A stretch of 49,651 bases of DNA from an uncultured cyanobacterium (GCA_903903925.1 CAIVAU010000089.1:1-49651); one strand, 5' to 3'; positions 17,811 through 27,088 are shown, numbered from the stretch's first letter. Notes: a model not told the origin generated them from the sequence alone. Numbers and translations are program-made.

Positions 17811-17898
17811 TGTCATTAATTTTGCTAGGTAGTGCGAGCCGGAAAGCTCGCTTCGTGAGCGAGACGCTCACACTACGAACCCGTCAAAATTAATGACA
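17811..17898. repeat. 88-bp foldback element
   Basis: A perfect 14-bp terminal inverted repeat (TGTCATTAATTTTG at 17811-17824, its complement at 17885-17898) encloses further arms GTAGTG and CACTAC and GAGC/GCTC stems. Nearly the whole element can fold back. It resembles a small MITE or REP-type element and carries no coding frame. Confidence 0.75.
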
Positions 17899-17937
17899 CA
17901 GAGCACTACACTCCGAAACTTAGGGTTAAGCCTCCTT

Positions 17938-17984
17938 CGTTCGTAGTTGCGCTTTTGCACTGAAGTGCAAACTACGAACGTTTT
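17938..17984 (+). terminator. Hairpin with T-run ahead of the kinase gene
   Basis: The stem CGTTCGTAGTT/AACTACGAACG (17938-17948, 17970-17980) contains an inner TTTGCAC/GTGCAAA stem and is followed by TTTT. It can act as an intrinsic terminator between the FHA gene and the kinase gene. A related palindrome with GTAGTTGC arms lies at 48990-49032, so this may also be a repeat-derived hairpin. Confidence 0.45.
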
Positions 17985-18028
17985 ACCTCCTAGGTTATGA
18001 TATTGATACATACACTGTTGCTAAACCG

Positions 18029-20035
18029 ATGAGTCTGTGCGTAAATCCTCACTGCCAGAAGCCTCAGAATCCAGATAATATTCTATTTTGTCAGTTCTGT
18101 GGCTCAGAGTTGCTGTTGCAAGGAAGGTATCGGGTAATAAGCCAGTTAGGTGGGGGTGGTTTTGGTAAGACTTATGAGGTAAGCGAAGCGCGAAGTCCTA
18201 TCCGCAAAGTCCTCAAAATTCTTGTTAACACTGATACCAAGTCTGTAGAATTATTCCAACAAGAAGCAGAAGTTCTAAAGCTGTTGAATCATCCAGGCAT
18301 TCCTAAAGTAGAACCAGACGGCTATTTTATTTATTTTCCAAGAAACTGGTCTGCACCGTTACACTGCCTGCTGATGGAGAAAGTCGAAGGACTAGATTTG
18401 CAGGAATACTTGACACAGCGGGATAATCGACCTATCGATCAAAAGTTAGCACTTCAATGGTTAACTGATGTCGTCAATATCCTGCAACAAGTACATCAAC
18501 ATAACTTTTTCCATCGAGACATCAAACCGTCTAATATTATGTTGAGGGCAGATGGGCATTTAACACTGATTGACTTTGGCACAGCACGGGCAATTACGGC
18601 AACTTACATGGCAAAACAGCCTGTTGCTCAGGTTACAGGCATTAACTCCCCAGGCTACACTCCACCAGAGCAAATTAACTATCAAGCCGTCCCACAATCT
18701 GATTTCTTTGCTTTGGGGCGCACTTTTGTTTATTTGTTAACGGGTAAGATGCCTACTGATCCAGAGATTTATGATCCTCACAACGATCAGTTGAACTGGC
18801 GTCGCCATGCTTTCAATATCATACCACAACTGGCAGATTTTATTGACCAGATGATGGCACGTTTACCTAGTCAGCGACCAGCAAATACTCAGGTCATTTT
18901 GCAAAAGTTAGCAGATATTGAGCAGATTTTGTCTCCTCCCCAAGTTTCATCTTCACAGGTACAACCACAAGTTACCTCCCCTCAAGGATGGACACGGCGA
19001 CGGTTTACCAAATGGCTTGGTTTTGGTAGTGTTGGACTAGGTGGGGCTGGGCTAATCTATCTCTTGATTCCGAAGAAGAAATCGACCCTAACTGTTTCTC
19101 CCTCTGGAACTGGTGATTACAAAACTATTAGTGAAGCCATCAGTAACGCTGATCCTGGTACGCGTATTTCAGTTCGTCCAGGTCTTTACCAAGAAAGTCT
19201 CATTATCAACAAGCCGTTAGAAATCATTGGTGACGGACTGAAGGCGGATATTATCATTGAGAGTACAGACTCTAGTTGCATTTCGATGCAAACTGATCAT
19301 GCTACAGTTAGCGGTTTGACTTTGCAAGGTCGGGCGGCACTGAAGAACAAAAAATACTTTGCTGTAGACATTCCTCAAGGTGAGTTATTGCTGGTAGACT
19401 GTGAAATTACCTCTGATTCACTCTCATGTGTAGGCATTTATGGTTCCACAACCAATCCAGTTATACGAAACTGCCAAATTCACGAAGGGAAGGGTGGTGG
19501 TGTCTTTATCTATGAAAACGCACAGGGGAGAGTGGAAGATTGCGATATTTTTAACAATGATTATTCGGGGGTGAGTATCGAGAAGGGTGGCAACCTCGTG
19601 ATTCGGCAGTGTAAAATCCACGACGGGAAGTCTAGTGGTATCTTAGTCTACGAGAAGGGACAAGGAACGGTGGAAGATTGCGAAATTTTTGGCAATACCC
19701 TATCGGGGGTGGAAATCAGGGAGGGTGGTAACCCCGTGATTCGGCAGTGTAAAATCCACGACGCAAAGCAAAATGGCATCCTTGTCCAAAAGAATGGACA
19801 AGGAACGGTGGACGATTGTGAAATTTTTAACAATGCCTATTCGGGGGTGGAAATCAGGGAGGGTAGTAACCCCATGATTCGGCAGTGTAAAATTAATCAG
19901 AACAAGGAATATGCCGTGTATGTACACGACAAAGGCGCAGGTACAGTAGAAAACTGCAATTTGTCAGGCAACCTTCGTGGCACTTTTAACATTGATACCA
20001 CTTCTCAAGTACAGCGCAATGGCAATACAGAATAA
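18029..20035 (+). CDS. Ser/Thr protein kinase fused to a right-handed beta-helix domain
   Basis: The 668-residue protein starts with a zinc ribbon (C4, C9, C21, C24), common in cyanobacterial kinases. The kinase domain follows at about 34-300: GGGGFGKTYEV loop, VLKIL lysine, HRDIKPSNIML catalytic loop, and DFGTARA. After a Pro/Gln linker a hydrophobic segment (GFGSVGLGGAGLIYLLIP, about 326-346) probably crosses the membrane. From about 350 the protein resembles a pectate-lyase-like beta-helix (SPSGTGDYKTISEAI, RPGLYQESLIINKPLEIIGD). It ends in 46-residue repeats of CEIFNN-SGV-I-G-NPVIRQCKIH type. The helix would lie outside and may sense a polymer or ligand. All kinase residues look intact. 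Confidence 0.88.
   Translation: MSLCVNPHCQKPQNPDNILFCQFCGSELLLQGRYRVISQLGGGGFGKTYEVSEARSPIRKVLKILVNTDTKSVELFQQEAEVLKLLNHPGIPKVEPDGYFIYFPRNWSAPLHCLLMEKVEGLDLQEYLTQRDNRPIDQKLALQWLTDVVNILQQVHQHNFFHRDIKPSNIMLRADGHLTLIDFGTARAITATYMAKQPVAQVTGINSPGYTPPEQINYQAVPQSDFFALGRTFVYLLTGKMPTDPEIYDPHNDQLNWRRHAFNIIPQLADFIDQMMARLPSQRPANTQVILQKLADIEQILSPPQVSSSQVQPQVTSPQGWTRRRFTKWLGFGSVGLGGAGLIYLLIPKKKSTLTVSPSGTGDYKTISEAISNADPGTRISVRPGLYQESLIINKPLEIIGDGLKADIIIESTDSSCISMQTDHATVSGLTLQGRAALKNKKYFAVDIPQGELLLVDCEITSDSLSCVGIYGSTTNPVIRNCQIHEGKGGGVFIYENAQGRVEDCDIFNNDYSGVSIEKGGNLVIRQCKIHDGKSSGILVYEKGQGTVEDCEIFGNTLSGVEIREGGNPVIRQCKIHDAKQNGILVQKNGQGTVDDCEIFNNAYSGVEIREGSNPMIRQCKINQNKEYAVYVHDKGAGTVENCNLSGNLRGTFNIDTTSQVQRNGNTE
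19532..19945 (+). repeat. Three 138-bp coding repeats in the beta-helix
   Basis: Units start at 19532, 19670 and 19808, exactly 138 bp (46 codons, two beta-helix coils) apart. Long DNA stretches are nearly identical between units, for example around GTGATTCGGCAGTGTAAAAT. This points to recent tandem duplication and a copy number that may vary between strains. Confidence 0.85.
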
Positions 20036-20156
20036 TTAAACAAGAAATTTGTGGAGGTTAGATTAAGGTTATAATTCCAAGGCTATTTTATTCTAAACGA
20101 GAGCTTTGCAATCTATTCGTGGCGAAGAACTCAAATCCGTTGAAATCGAGAAGATT

Positions 20157-21323
20157 ATGCCTGACCGTCCTATTTATTTAGATTATCACGCCACCACACC
20201 CGTAGATGAAAGGGTACTGGCGGCGATGCTACCTTACTTTACTGAAAACTTTGGCAATCCAGCTAGCATTAGCCATATTTATGGCTGGGAAGCGGAAGCT
20301 GCTGTTAAACAAGCACGGGAAATATTAGCAGACGCAATCAACGCTACACCGGAAGAAATTGTCTTTACCAGCGGCGCAACAGAAGCTAATAATTTAGCTA
20401 TCAAGGGGGTTGCAGAAGCCTATTTTCAAAAAGGACAGCATATTATTACTGTCGCCACCGAACATCATGCAGTCCTTGATCCTTGCAAGTATTTGAAATC
20501 TCTCGGTTTTGAAATCACAATCCTCTCAGTCCAAAAAGATGGACTGATTGATTTAACAGAGTTGGAAAAAGCTTTCCGTTCTGATACCATTTTGGTTTCA
20601 GTGATGGCTGCGAATAACGAAATTGGTGTGTTGCAGCCATTGGCAGAAATAGGGTCAAGGTGTCGGGATGCAGGGATTATTTTTCATACGGATGCTGCAC
20701 AAGCTATTGGCAAAATACCTCTTGATGTGCAGACTATGAAAGTTGACTTGATGTCGTTAACAGCACATAAAGTATGCGGGCCTAAGGGGATCGGTGCCCT
20801 CTATGTTCGTCGTCGTAACCCTAGAGTGCAATTGGCTTCTCAGCAGCATGGTGGTGGACATGAACGGGGGATGCGTTCTGGTACTTTATATACACCGCAA
20901 ATCGTAGGATTTCGTAAGGCGGTTGAGATCGCTTTACAAGAACAAGCAACAGAAACTCAACGCTTAACTCAACTCAGGCAAAGATTGTGGGAACAAATCA
21001 AGCAACTAAAGGGTATTCATCTCAATGGACATTCCACTCAACGATTACCGGGAAACTTGAATATCAGTATTGAGGGAGTGGATGGATCTGCGCTGCTGTT
21101 AGGATTACAATCAGTGATGGCAATATCTTCTGGATCGGCTTGTTCTTCAGCAATGACAGCACCCTCCCATGTCCTGACAGCATTGGGAAACTCGGAACAA
21201 CTGGCTTATGCATCATTACGGTTTGGGATCGGACGTTTTAATACTGTTGAGGAGATCGATAGGGTAGCAGCACACGTCGTTTCCACGATTCAAAGTTTGC
21301 GTAAGCAGGCGACATTTGTGTAA
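20157..21323 (+). CDS. Cysteine desulfurase, NifS/IscS class
   Basis: The roughly 388-residue PLP enzyme removes sulfur from cysteine for Fe-S clusters and other sulfur uses. Visible are the N-terminal YLDYHATTPVD, FTSGATEANNLAIKG, the PLP Lys in SLTAHKVCGPKGIGALYVRR, and the catalytic Cys loop SSGSACSSAMTAPSHVL. An ATG at 20157 (MPDRPIYLDY) fits the family start; the frame extends back to TTG 20106 but without support. No nif, isc or suf gene is nearby, so calling it nifS would be unjustified. Confidence 0.92.
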   Translation: MPDRPIYLDYHATTPVDERVLAAMLPYFTENFGNPASISHIYGWEAEAAVKQAREILADAINATPEEIVFTSGATEANNLAIKGVAEAYFQKGQHIITVATEHHAVLDPCKYLKSLGFEITILSVQKDGLIDLTELEKAFRSDTILVSVMAANNEIGVLQPLAEIGSRCRDAGIIFHTDAAQAIGKIPLDVQTMKVDLMSLTAHKVCGPKGIGALYVRRRNPRVQLASQQHGGGHERGMRSGTLYTPQIVGFRKAVEIALQEQATETQRLTQLRQRLWEQIKQLKGIHLNGHSTQRLPGNLNISIEGVDGSALLLGLQSVMAISSGSACSSAMTAPSHVLTALGNSEQLAYASLRFGIGRFNTVEEIDRVAAHVVSTIQSLRKQATFV

Positions 21324-21437
21324 ATTGAGATTTTCAAGGTTGTTAAAAGATAGAAAAATCTGGGAACTATAGAAAGGGAGTCACGCAGTAGATAGCACTC
21401 AGTGTGGGCGACGTGGAATTCTTGCGTAGCCTACATT

Positions 21438-21458
21438 AAAAAGTTCGTAGAACTTTTT
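21438..21458. terminator. Perfect hairpin after the cysteine desulfurase
   Basis: AAAAAGTTC and GAACTTTTT form a perfect 9-bp stem around a GTA loop and end in five T. It can terminate transcription from the desulfurase gene. It lies about 115 bp past the stop codon and just before repeat family A copy 2. Confidence 0.5.
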
Positions 21459-21470
21459 GAGTGATTTTAC

Positions 21471-21571
21471 GTATAGGACTACTATTTGATTTTTGAACAG
21501 ATACGTAGGCGTCACGCACCGTCGAAAGCTTGGGATGGTGCGTTACTGACTTCGTCCTAACGCACCCTACT
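21471..21571 (+). repeat. Dispersed repeat family A, copy 2
   Basis: The core is GTATAGGACTACTATTTGAT, then TTTTGAACAGATACGTAGG. It is followed by GTCACGCACC and a partly inverted GGTGCGTTA/TAACGCACC pair ending at CCTAC (21571). The copy at 33988-34040 shares the ACGTAGG-plus-GTGCG continuation. The element ends 26 bp before the modA-like gene. Confidence 0.7.
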
Positions 21572-21596
21572 CGGTTCAAATCCAGAGAAAACTATC

Positions 21597-22364
21597 ATGA
21601 AAAGACGACGATTTCTTACTATAATGGGCTCAGGTTTTGCTCTGTCCAGTTGTACACGACAAGAGGAAAAGACGATAGCTTTGACTGTTTCTGCTGCTGC
21701 TGTTTTTAGAGATGCGATCGCAGAACTAGAAAAAGTCTACCAAAAAGAAAAACCAAACATTGTTGTTAATTATAATATCACAGGTATTAGTATTTTAAAA
21801 CAACAAATTGAACAAGGAGCACCCGTTGATGTGTATATTACAGCTTCTGCTAAACCCATGGATGAGTTGCAGACGAAAGGTTTAATTATCGAAGCAACTC
21901 GGAGAGATTTTATGAAAAATGAGCTGGTTTTGATTGCATTGAAGAACTTTATGGGAATTTCTACATTTAAAGATATAACCAGCAGCAAGGTGAAACGAGT
22001 TGCACTAGGAACAGACCAGATTGGTGCCGGGATTTATGCTAAACAAATTCTGAACTTTCTCAATATTTACGATCAAGTTAAACAAAAAGCTGTTTTTGAA
22101 GAGCAAGATGCCCAGCAAATTCTGAAGTATGTGGAGAGAGGAGAAGCAGATGTCGGTATCACTTTTTTAACTGAAGCTAAACGCTCAGATAAAGTTAAGA
22201 TATTGGCGATTGCACCCCCAGGTTCTCACACTCCAGCTATCTCTACTATAGCAGTCACTAAAAATAGTAAACATATTTCTGAAGCTAAAGAATTTATTCA
22301 ATTTGTGACTAGTAAGCAGTCTATATCTATACTGGAAAATTTTGGATTTCTCAACATCAAATAA
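21597..22364 (+). CDS. ModA-like molybdate-binding lipoprotein
   Basis: The 255-residue periplasmic binding protein starts MKRRRFLTIM and then SGFALSSCTRQ, a lipobox (LSSC) after a twin-Arg-like n-region. The ModA pattern is clear: LTVSAAAVFRDAIAEL, the binding loop with GISILKQQIEQGAPVDVYIT, LGTDQIGAGIYAKQ, and VGITFLTEA. It would capture molybdate or tungstate for an ABC importer. No modB or modC follows, so it is an orphan here. Its 3' end overlaps the converging response regulator gene by 8 bp. Confidence 0.85.
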   Translation: MKRRRFLTIMGSGFALSSCTRQEEKTIALTVSAAAVFRDAIAELEKVYQKEKPNIVVNYNITGISILKQQIEQGAPVDVYITASAKPMDELQTKGLIIEATRRDFMKNELVLIALKNFMGISTFKDITSSKVKRVALGTDQIGAGIYAKQILNFLNIYDQVKQKAVFEEQDAQQILKYVERGEADVGITFLTEAKRSDKVKILAIAPPGSHTPAISTIAVTKNSKHISEAKEFIQFVTSKQSISILENFGFLNIK

Positions 22365-22743
22365 CTGACAAACTAAGCACTTCTCTGGAAATTTCCAGAA
22401 CAACTTTGGGGCGGAACGGCTTAGTCAGATACAAATCTGCACCAACATCGCTACCTTTTTGCTTGTCAAATTCCTGCCCCTTAGCAGTTAGCAAAATAAT
22501 GTAAACTTCTTGGAGTCTAAGGGTGTGCTTAACGACATCACAAACTTCAAATCCGTTCATTTTTGGCATCATGACATCCAAAAAAACGAGATTAGGCTTT
22601 TCTGTTTGAATTATCTCTAATGCCTCCTCACCATTTTTTGCTGTCAGCAATTCTACACCATCATCCTCTAGACTCTCAAGCGCCTGCTCCATCAAAATGA
22701 GGATATTGGGTTCATCATCAACAATTAAAACTTTTTTATTCAT
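22357..22743 (-). CDS. Single-domain response regulator
   Basis: The 128-residue CheY-like receiver has all key residues: the DDE acidic pair in LIVDDEPNI, the phospho-acceptor Asp in LVFLDVMMPKMNG, the Thr in LLTAKG, and the Lys in LTKPFRP. It has no output domain. Its ATG overlaps the stop of the hybrid histidine kinase gene by 4 bp (ATGA), so the two are translationally coupled. The kinase is the obvious phosphodonor. Confidence 0.93.
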   Translation of the reverse strand: MNKKVLIVDDEPNILILMEQALESLEDDGVELLTAKNGEEALEIIQTEKPNLVFLDVMMPKMNGFEVCDVVKHTLRLQEVYIILLTAKGQEFDKQKGSDVGADLYLTKPFRPKVVLEISREVLSLSVI

Positions 22744-25364
22744 AAAATCTCCTGATTCTCCCCTTGCTTATTTTCTAGTAAAACGAAAAAGACATTTTCC
22801 ATCCCCCTCTCAAACCGTAGTGTTTTCACCAGATCATGCTTCTCTGAAAATTCAGAATCTACAATGATCATATCTGGCTTAATGGAGAGCGCTTTTTCAA
22901 TGCATTCTTGACTGTTTGATGCCTTAATAACATTGTATCCCTGCACCTCCAACACGTCTGTCAGTATTTTCAAGGTAGACGTATTTTTATCGACTACCAA
23001 CACTTTCTTGTTCGATGCTCCTTGTGAAAGCAGTACCCCAATTTCTCTGAGTAGTTCTTCTTTATTGATTGGCTTGGTGAAGTAACGGTCAACGCCTAAT
23101 CTATAGCCTCTTTTATGATCTTCAATAATAGATAAAATAATAATGGGAATTCCCATAGTCTGCGGGTTATTCTTCAATGCGGCGGCGATGTCAAATCCAT
23201 TAACCTGCGGCATCATTACGTCTAAAACAATTAAGTCAGGTCTATTAGTTTTCACTTGCCTAAGAGCATCCATACCATCTTTTGCCTCTCGGACTTTGTA
23301 GTTTTCTGCTTCTAATTCCTGTCTGAGCAATTCACGAATGTGAGGGTCATCATCAACCACAAGAATTGTTTTGTAATCCTCTGTAGAATCGCAGGGTGTA
23401 GTGACGACATGCTCCTTCAATTGCTTCACTAAAGTATTGATATTCAATTTCTCTACTTCAGAATGACTGTCAATCAGTGGTAAGGTGAAGGAGAAAGTGC
23501 TGCCCAATCCTTGCTCACTCTCTACCCAAATTCGACCGCCATGATGTTCTATGATTTGTTTGCAGATAGGCAGTCCTAAGCCAGTGCCTTTGGGTTTGTC
23601 GGTGAGGGTATCGCCCACTTGCTTGAATCTTTCAAACACTTTCGGCTGATCTCCTAGAGCAATGCCCATACCAGAATCGACTACACTAACGACCATCTCA
23701 CCATTATGGACTTTTGCCAAACATGTCACATGACCTTGTTCTGTAAATTTTACGGCATTGGAAATGAGATTAATCATCACCTGAATCAGGCGATCGCCAT
23801 CTCCCATCACCTGAGGTAGTTCTGGATCAAGTGCTTTGTGTAACTCCAGTCCCTTCCCCTGAAATAAAGAAGATGTCGCGGCGATCGCTCGTTCTATAAT
23901 CTCCTCAATAGAAGTTGACTGCATGTGCCACTCTAGTTTGCCAGCTTCCATTTTGGCAACATCCAAGACATCATTGATCAGCGATGTCAGTCGCTCTGCC
24001 TCAGAAATAATAATATTGATATTCGATAGTACCTGTGTTATGCTGCGCTGAATTTTGCGGTCTTCCGACTCAATCAGCGGAAACAGCCCTAACTCCAGTT
24101 TCTCCTTGATAATTGAGGCAAATCCCAAAACTGAAGTGAGGGGAGTTCGCAATTCGTGGGAGACAGTTGAAATAAAATCGGTCTTCATCCGATCCACTTC
24201 TTTTTCCATCGTAATATCTCGAATCAAAATGACCGAACCGAGAGAATGATTCTCTTTTGTGGCGATCGCAGTTCCCACAGCTTGACCAATGCGTCCATCC
24301 GCCAGTTCAAGTTCTGCTGTAACGACTTCTCCAGAACCTTCCTGCGTCTGTTTTACCAGTTCAACGACGTTGAGATTCCCTAACACTTGGCAGTCTTGAC
24401 CTGTTAAATTCACATCTTTCAGTCTAAACATATCAAGTAATGCCGGATTGCACCGCATAATTCGGGATTCTGTGTCAGTCACTAAAAGAGCATCTGCCAG
24501 ATTGTCGATAATGGTGCTTAAATAAACAAGAGCATTTTCCAACTCCTGACTACGTGCCTTGAGTCCTTGCAGCAAGTCGTCAATTTGCTCAGCCATTGTA
24601 TTGAGTGTAGAAGCAAGCACACCCACCTCATCCCCTGAAGCTGCTCTTGCTCGCACATTTAAGTTACCGGTTGCCATGTGCTGGGCAGTTTCGGTCACTT
24701 GGGTAAGAGTGCGAATAATTTGAGACACCATGACAAATGCTAGAGGTATTGACAGCAAGCTCAGCGCTAAGGCTGCTAACAATAAATTTTCATTCTGGGT
24801 CGCTGTCTCCATAGTCTGTGCTTGCAGACTTTTGATGGCAACATCCATCTGGTTTTTTAATAAACCAGTCAAGTTGTTGATTTTATCAAGATCTTCATTT
24901 TTCTGTTTGGGAGATGCACTGAGGTAATTTTCCAGATTTTGCCGATAAATTTGCCATGTGTCTTCAATATTTTGTAGTTCAGCTAATATTCTTGGATCTT
25001 CTACTGGAGCCAGATTCAATTCCTGTGATCCTTGGCGCATGGCGATCAGTAACTTGTTGAACTGCTGAATATCTTCTTTAATGCTGACATTCAGACCAAC
25101 TCTGTCTAGAGATTTCGTTTTCCCATCCAGAAGATTAGCCAAATAGGCTAGTTTAAATGCTAGCGTTCGCTCACAGCCAATCGTGTCGAGCAGCGGACCA
25201 CTGTTACGCACTCGATGCAGTCCCAGACCACCAATGCTGACAGCAACTAGGTTGATGATAACCAGCCCTGAAAATAACAGACTCAGGCGATGACGAATAC
25301 TAAGTTGAAATCTAGGGTAAGTTACCTGGTTGCTTTGTTTGCTGACATGTGTACGAGCCTTCAT
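22740..25364 (-). CDS. Hybrid histidine kinase with two receiver domains
   Basis: The 874-residue membrane sensor has these parts in order. TM1 is at about 27-50. A helical periplasmic domain starting CERTLAFKLAYLANLLDG recalls PilJ-type sensors. TM2 is at about 193-217, then a HAMP domain and a PAS domain (LVTDTESRIMRCNP). HisKA carries SHELRTPLTSVLGF, and the ATPase has DSGMGIAL and GTGLGLPICK. REC1 is complete (VVDDDPHI, LDVMMPQVNG, FTKPI). REC2 is degenerate: VVDKN replaces the acidic pair, an Asp remains in IIVDSEF, and the protein ends without the conserved Lys. Four-bp overlaps link it to genes on both sides. Confidence 0.92.
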   Translation of the reverse strand: MKARTHVSKQSNQVTYPRFQLSIRHRLSLLFSGLVIINLVAVSIGGLGLHRVRNSGPLLDTIGCERTLAFKLAYLANLLDGKTKSLDRVGLNVSIKEDIQQFNKLLIAMRQGSQELNLAPVEDPRILAELQNIEDTWQIYRQNLENYLSASPKQKNEDLDKINNLTGLLKNQMDVAIKSLQAQTMETATQNENLLLAALALSLLSIPLAFVMVSQIIRTLTQVTETAQHMATGNLNVRARAASGDEVGVLASTLNTMAEQIDDLLQGLKARSQELENALVYLSTIIDNLADALLVTDTESRIMRCNPALLDMFRLKDVNLTGQDCQVLGNLNVVELVKQTQEGSGEVVTAELELADGRIGQAVGTAIATKENHSLGSVILIRDITMEKEVDRMKTDFISTVSHELRTPLTSVLGFASIIKEKLELGLFPLIESEDRKIQRSITQVLSNINIIISEAERLTSLINDVLDVAKMEAGKLEWHMQSTSIEEIIERAIAATSSLFQGKGLELHKALDPELPQVMGDGDRLIQVMINLISNAVKFTEQGHVTCLAKVHNGEMVVSVVDSGMGIALGDQPKVFERFKQVGDTLTDKPKGTGLGLPICKQIIEHHGGRIWVESEQGLGSTFSFTLPLIDSHSEVEKLNINTLVKQLKEHVVTTPCDSTEDYKTILVVDDDPHIRELLRQELEAENYKVREAKDGMDALRQVKTNRPDLIVLDVMMPQVNGFDIAAALKNNPQTMGIPIIILSIIEDHKRGYRLGVDRYFTKPINKEELLREIGVLLSQGASNKKVLVVDKNTSTLKILTDVLEVQGYNVIKASNSQECIEKALSIKPDMIIVDSEFSEKHDLVKTLRFERGMENVFFVLLENKQGENQEIL

Positions 25365-27088
25365 GATAATTTTTTGCTTGAGTTCGGTGTCGTTTGTGTG
25401 ATTGGGATTTCAATACTGAAGGTAGTTCCTCCCCCTGGTACAGATAAACATTCTAGTGATCCACGATGCTTCTCGATAATTTGGTAGCTAATCGATAGCC
25501 CTAATCCAGTTCCTTTGCCAGCAGGCTTGGTAGTGAAAAACGGCTCAAATAATCGCTTTTGTACGCTTTCTGGGATACCTGGACCATTATCAGTAAATTG
25601 AATTTTTATCCGATTTGAGTCAAGTACTTGGGTTGAAATGTGAATCTGTGGATTTTGGGTGATGGATTTTGGAGTTGGGATAGAAAGTTCTTCCCCTGCA
25701 TATGAGGACTCTGACCCGACCTCCTCAAGGGCATCGATCGCATTAGCAATTATGTTCATAAACACCTGATTGATCTGATTGGCATAGCCTTCCACTAGGG
25801 GAATGTCGCCATACTCTTTGATGACTTGGATGCCTAAGTTTCTGTCTTTTGGCTTGAGTCGGCTTTGCAGGATGAGGAGTGTGCTGTCGATGCCTTCGTG
25901 AATATCAACTGGTTTCATCTCCGCTTGGTCTAAGCGAGAGAAATTCCGTAGGGACAATGCCATCTGGCGGATGCGGCTAACTCCTAAAAGCATGGAGGAC
26001 AGAAGTTTGGTAAGATCCTCTACAATAAACTCCACATCTAGGGCGTCAAGCTCGGCTTGAATTTCGGAGACTGGTTGGGGATAATGCTTTTGGTAGAGTT
26101 GCAGCAAATGCAGAATTTCCTGGATGTATTGCTGTGCATGGCTGAGGTTGCCACTGACGTAGTTAATTGGGTTATTAATTTCGTGGGCAATGTCTGCAAC
26201 TAGTTGACCCAGACTGGACAATTTTTCGCTTTGAATCAGTTTCGTTTGTATCTGTTGGAATTCGTAGAGAGTGCGCTGGAGTTGCTGTGTTTGTTCGTGG
26301 GCAAGTTGAAGAGCGTTACAATTTTGTTGGTAGAGTAAAGCTTTCTCAATTGCTACGGCTGTCTGTAATGCCAACATTGTCAGCAGTTTCAAGTCTTCAG
26401 TAGAGTAGGTCGTGGGAGTCTTACTGCTAATGGCGATCGCCCCAATGACTTGTCTTTTCGTCTTTAGGGGGACACAAATGAGAGAACGTATACATGTTTG
26501 ACTGTCAGTAAATCTAGGATCACACAAGACATCGTTAATAATCTCACCCCTCCCTGATTGGATAATCACGCCAACGATTCCTTCACCCAGGATGAGAGGC
26601 TTGTCAAGAACACAAATTTCACCATATTCCCAGAGAACTTGAAACCGACCTGTGCTATGATCAAGTAAGAGAATCGAACCATTAGTAGACCGAATTAACT
26701 TCCTTGCTTCCTCAAGCACGAGTTCCGCAAGTTCCTTTAAATCTAAACTTCTTGTGACTTGTGTAGAAATATCATAAATTGTGTCAATTTCCTGATACTT
26801 TTCTAACAACTCCTTAGCAAGTAACTTCTTCTCATACTGCTGTTGTGCCAGAGAGGAAAGTAGTAAGGCAATGGCTGGTGTCTTATACTCACCTATCACC
26901 CAACCAATTACCTCTTCCAGCAGCTTCACCGGATATCGAGTTGCTGTACTTTCGCTGTTTACGCCGATGAGTGGTTTGCCGTCTATATCTTCAATGCAGA
27001 TAGAAGTGCCCATCTCACTTTCGAGGTGAGTGAGGATACTCAGGACTTCTTTGTGGGTCACCAGCTTTCTGAAATTGATTGGAGTCAT
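25361..27088 (-). CDS. GAF-domain sensor histidine kinase
   Basis: The 575-residue soluble kinase has an unrecognised N-terminus (about 1-100), a GAF domain at about 115-260 (ILLLDHSTGRFQVLW, VIGAIAIS), a coiled coil, then HisKA with VADIAHEINNPINYVSGNLS and an ATPase domain (DNGPGIPESVQ, GKGTGLGLSISYQI). The HEINNP H-box type is frequent in cyanobacterial kinases. No Cys of the type that binds bilin is obvious in the GAF domain, so light sensing is not supported. It heads the three-gene cluster; its stop overlaps the next start by 4 bp. Confidence 0.92.
   Translation of the reverse strand: MTPINFRKLVTHKEVLSILTHLESEMGTSICIEDIDGKPLIGVNSESTATRYPVKLLEEVIGWVIGEYKTPAIALLLSSLAQQQYEKKLLAKELLEKYQEIDTIYDISTQVTRSLDLKELAELVLEEARKLIRSTNGSILLLDHSTGRFQVLWEYGEICVLDKPLILGEGIVGVIIQSGRGEIINDVLCDPRFTDSQTCIRSLICVPLKTKRQVIGAIAISSKTPTTYSTEDLKLLTMLALQTAVAIEKALLYQQNCNALQLAHEQTQQLQRTLYEFQQIQTKLIQSEKLSSLGQLVADIAHEINNPINYVSGNLSHAQQYIQEILHLLQLYQKHYPQPVSEIQAELDALDVEFIVEDLTKLLSSMLLGVSRIRQMALSLRNFSRLDQAEMKPVDIHEGIDSTLLILQSRLKPKDRNLGIQVIKEYGDIPLVEGYANQINQVFMNIIANAIDALEEVGSESSYAGEELSIPTPKSITQNPQIHISTQVLDSNRIKIQFTDNGPGIPESVQKRLFEPFFTTKPAGKGTGLGLSISYQIIEKHRGSLECLSVPGGGTTFSIEIPITQTTPNSSKKLS

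Noticed and set aside
20157..21323. Assigning the desulfurase to nitrogen fixation (nifS)
   Set aside because: No nif, isc or suf gene is adjacent and the sequence alone does not separate the roles.
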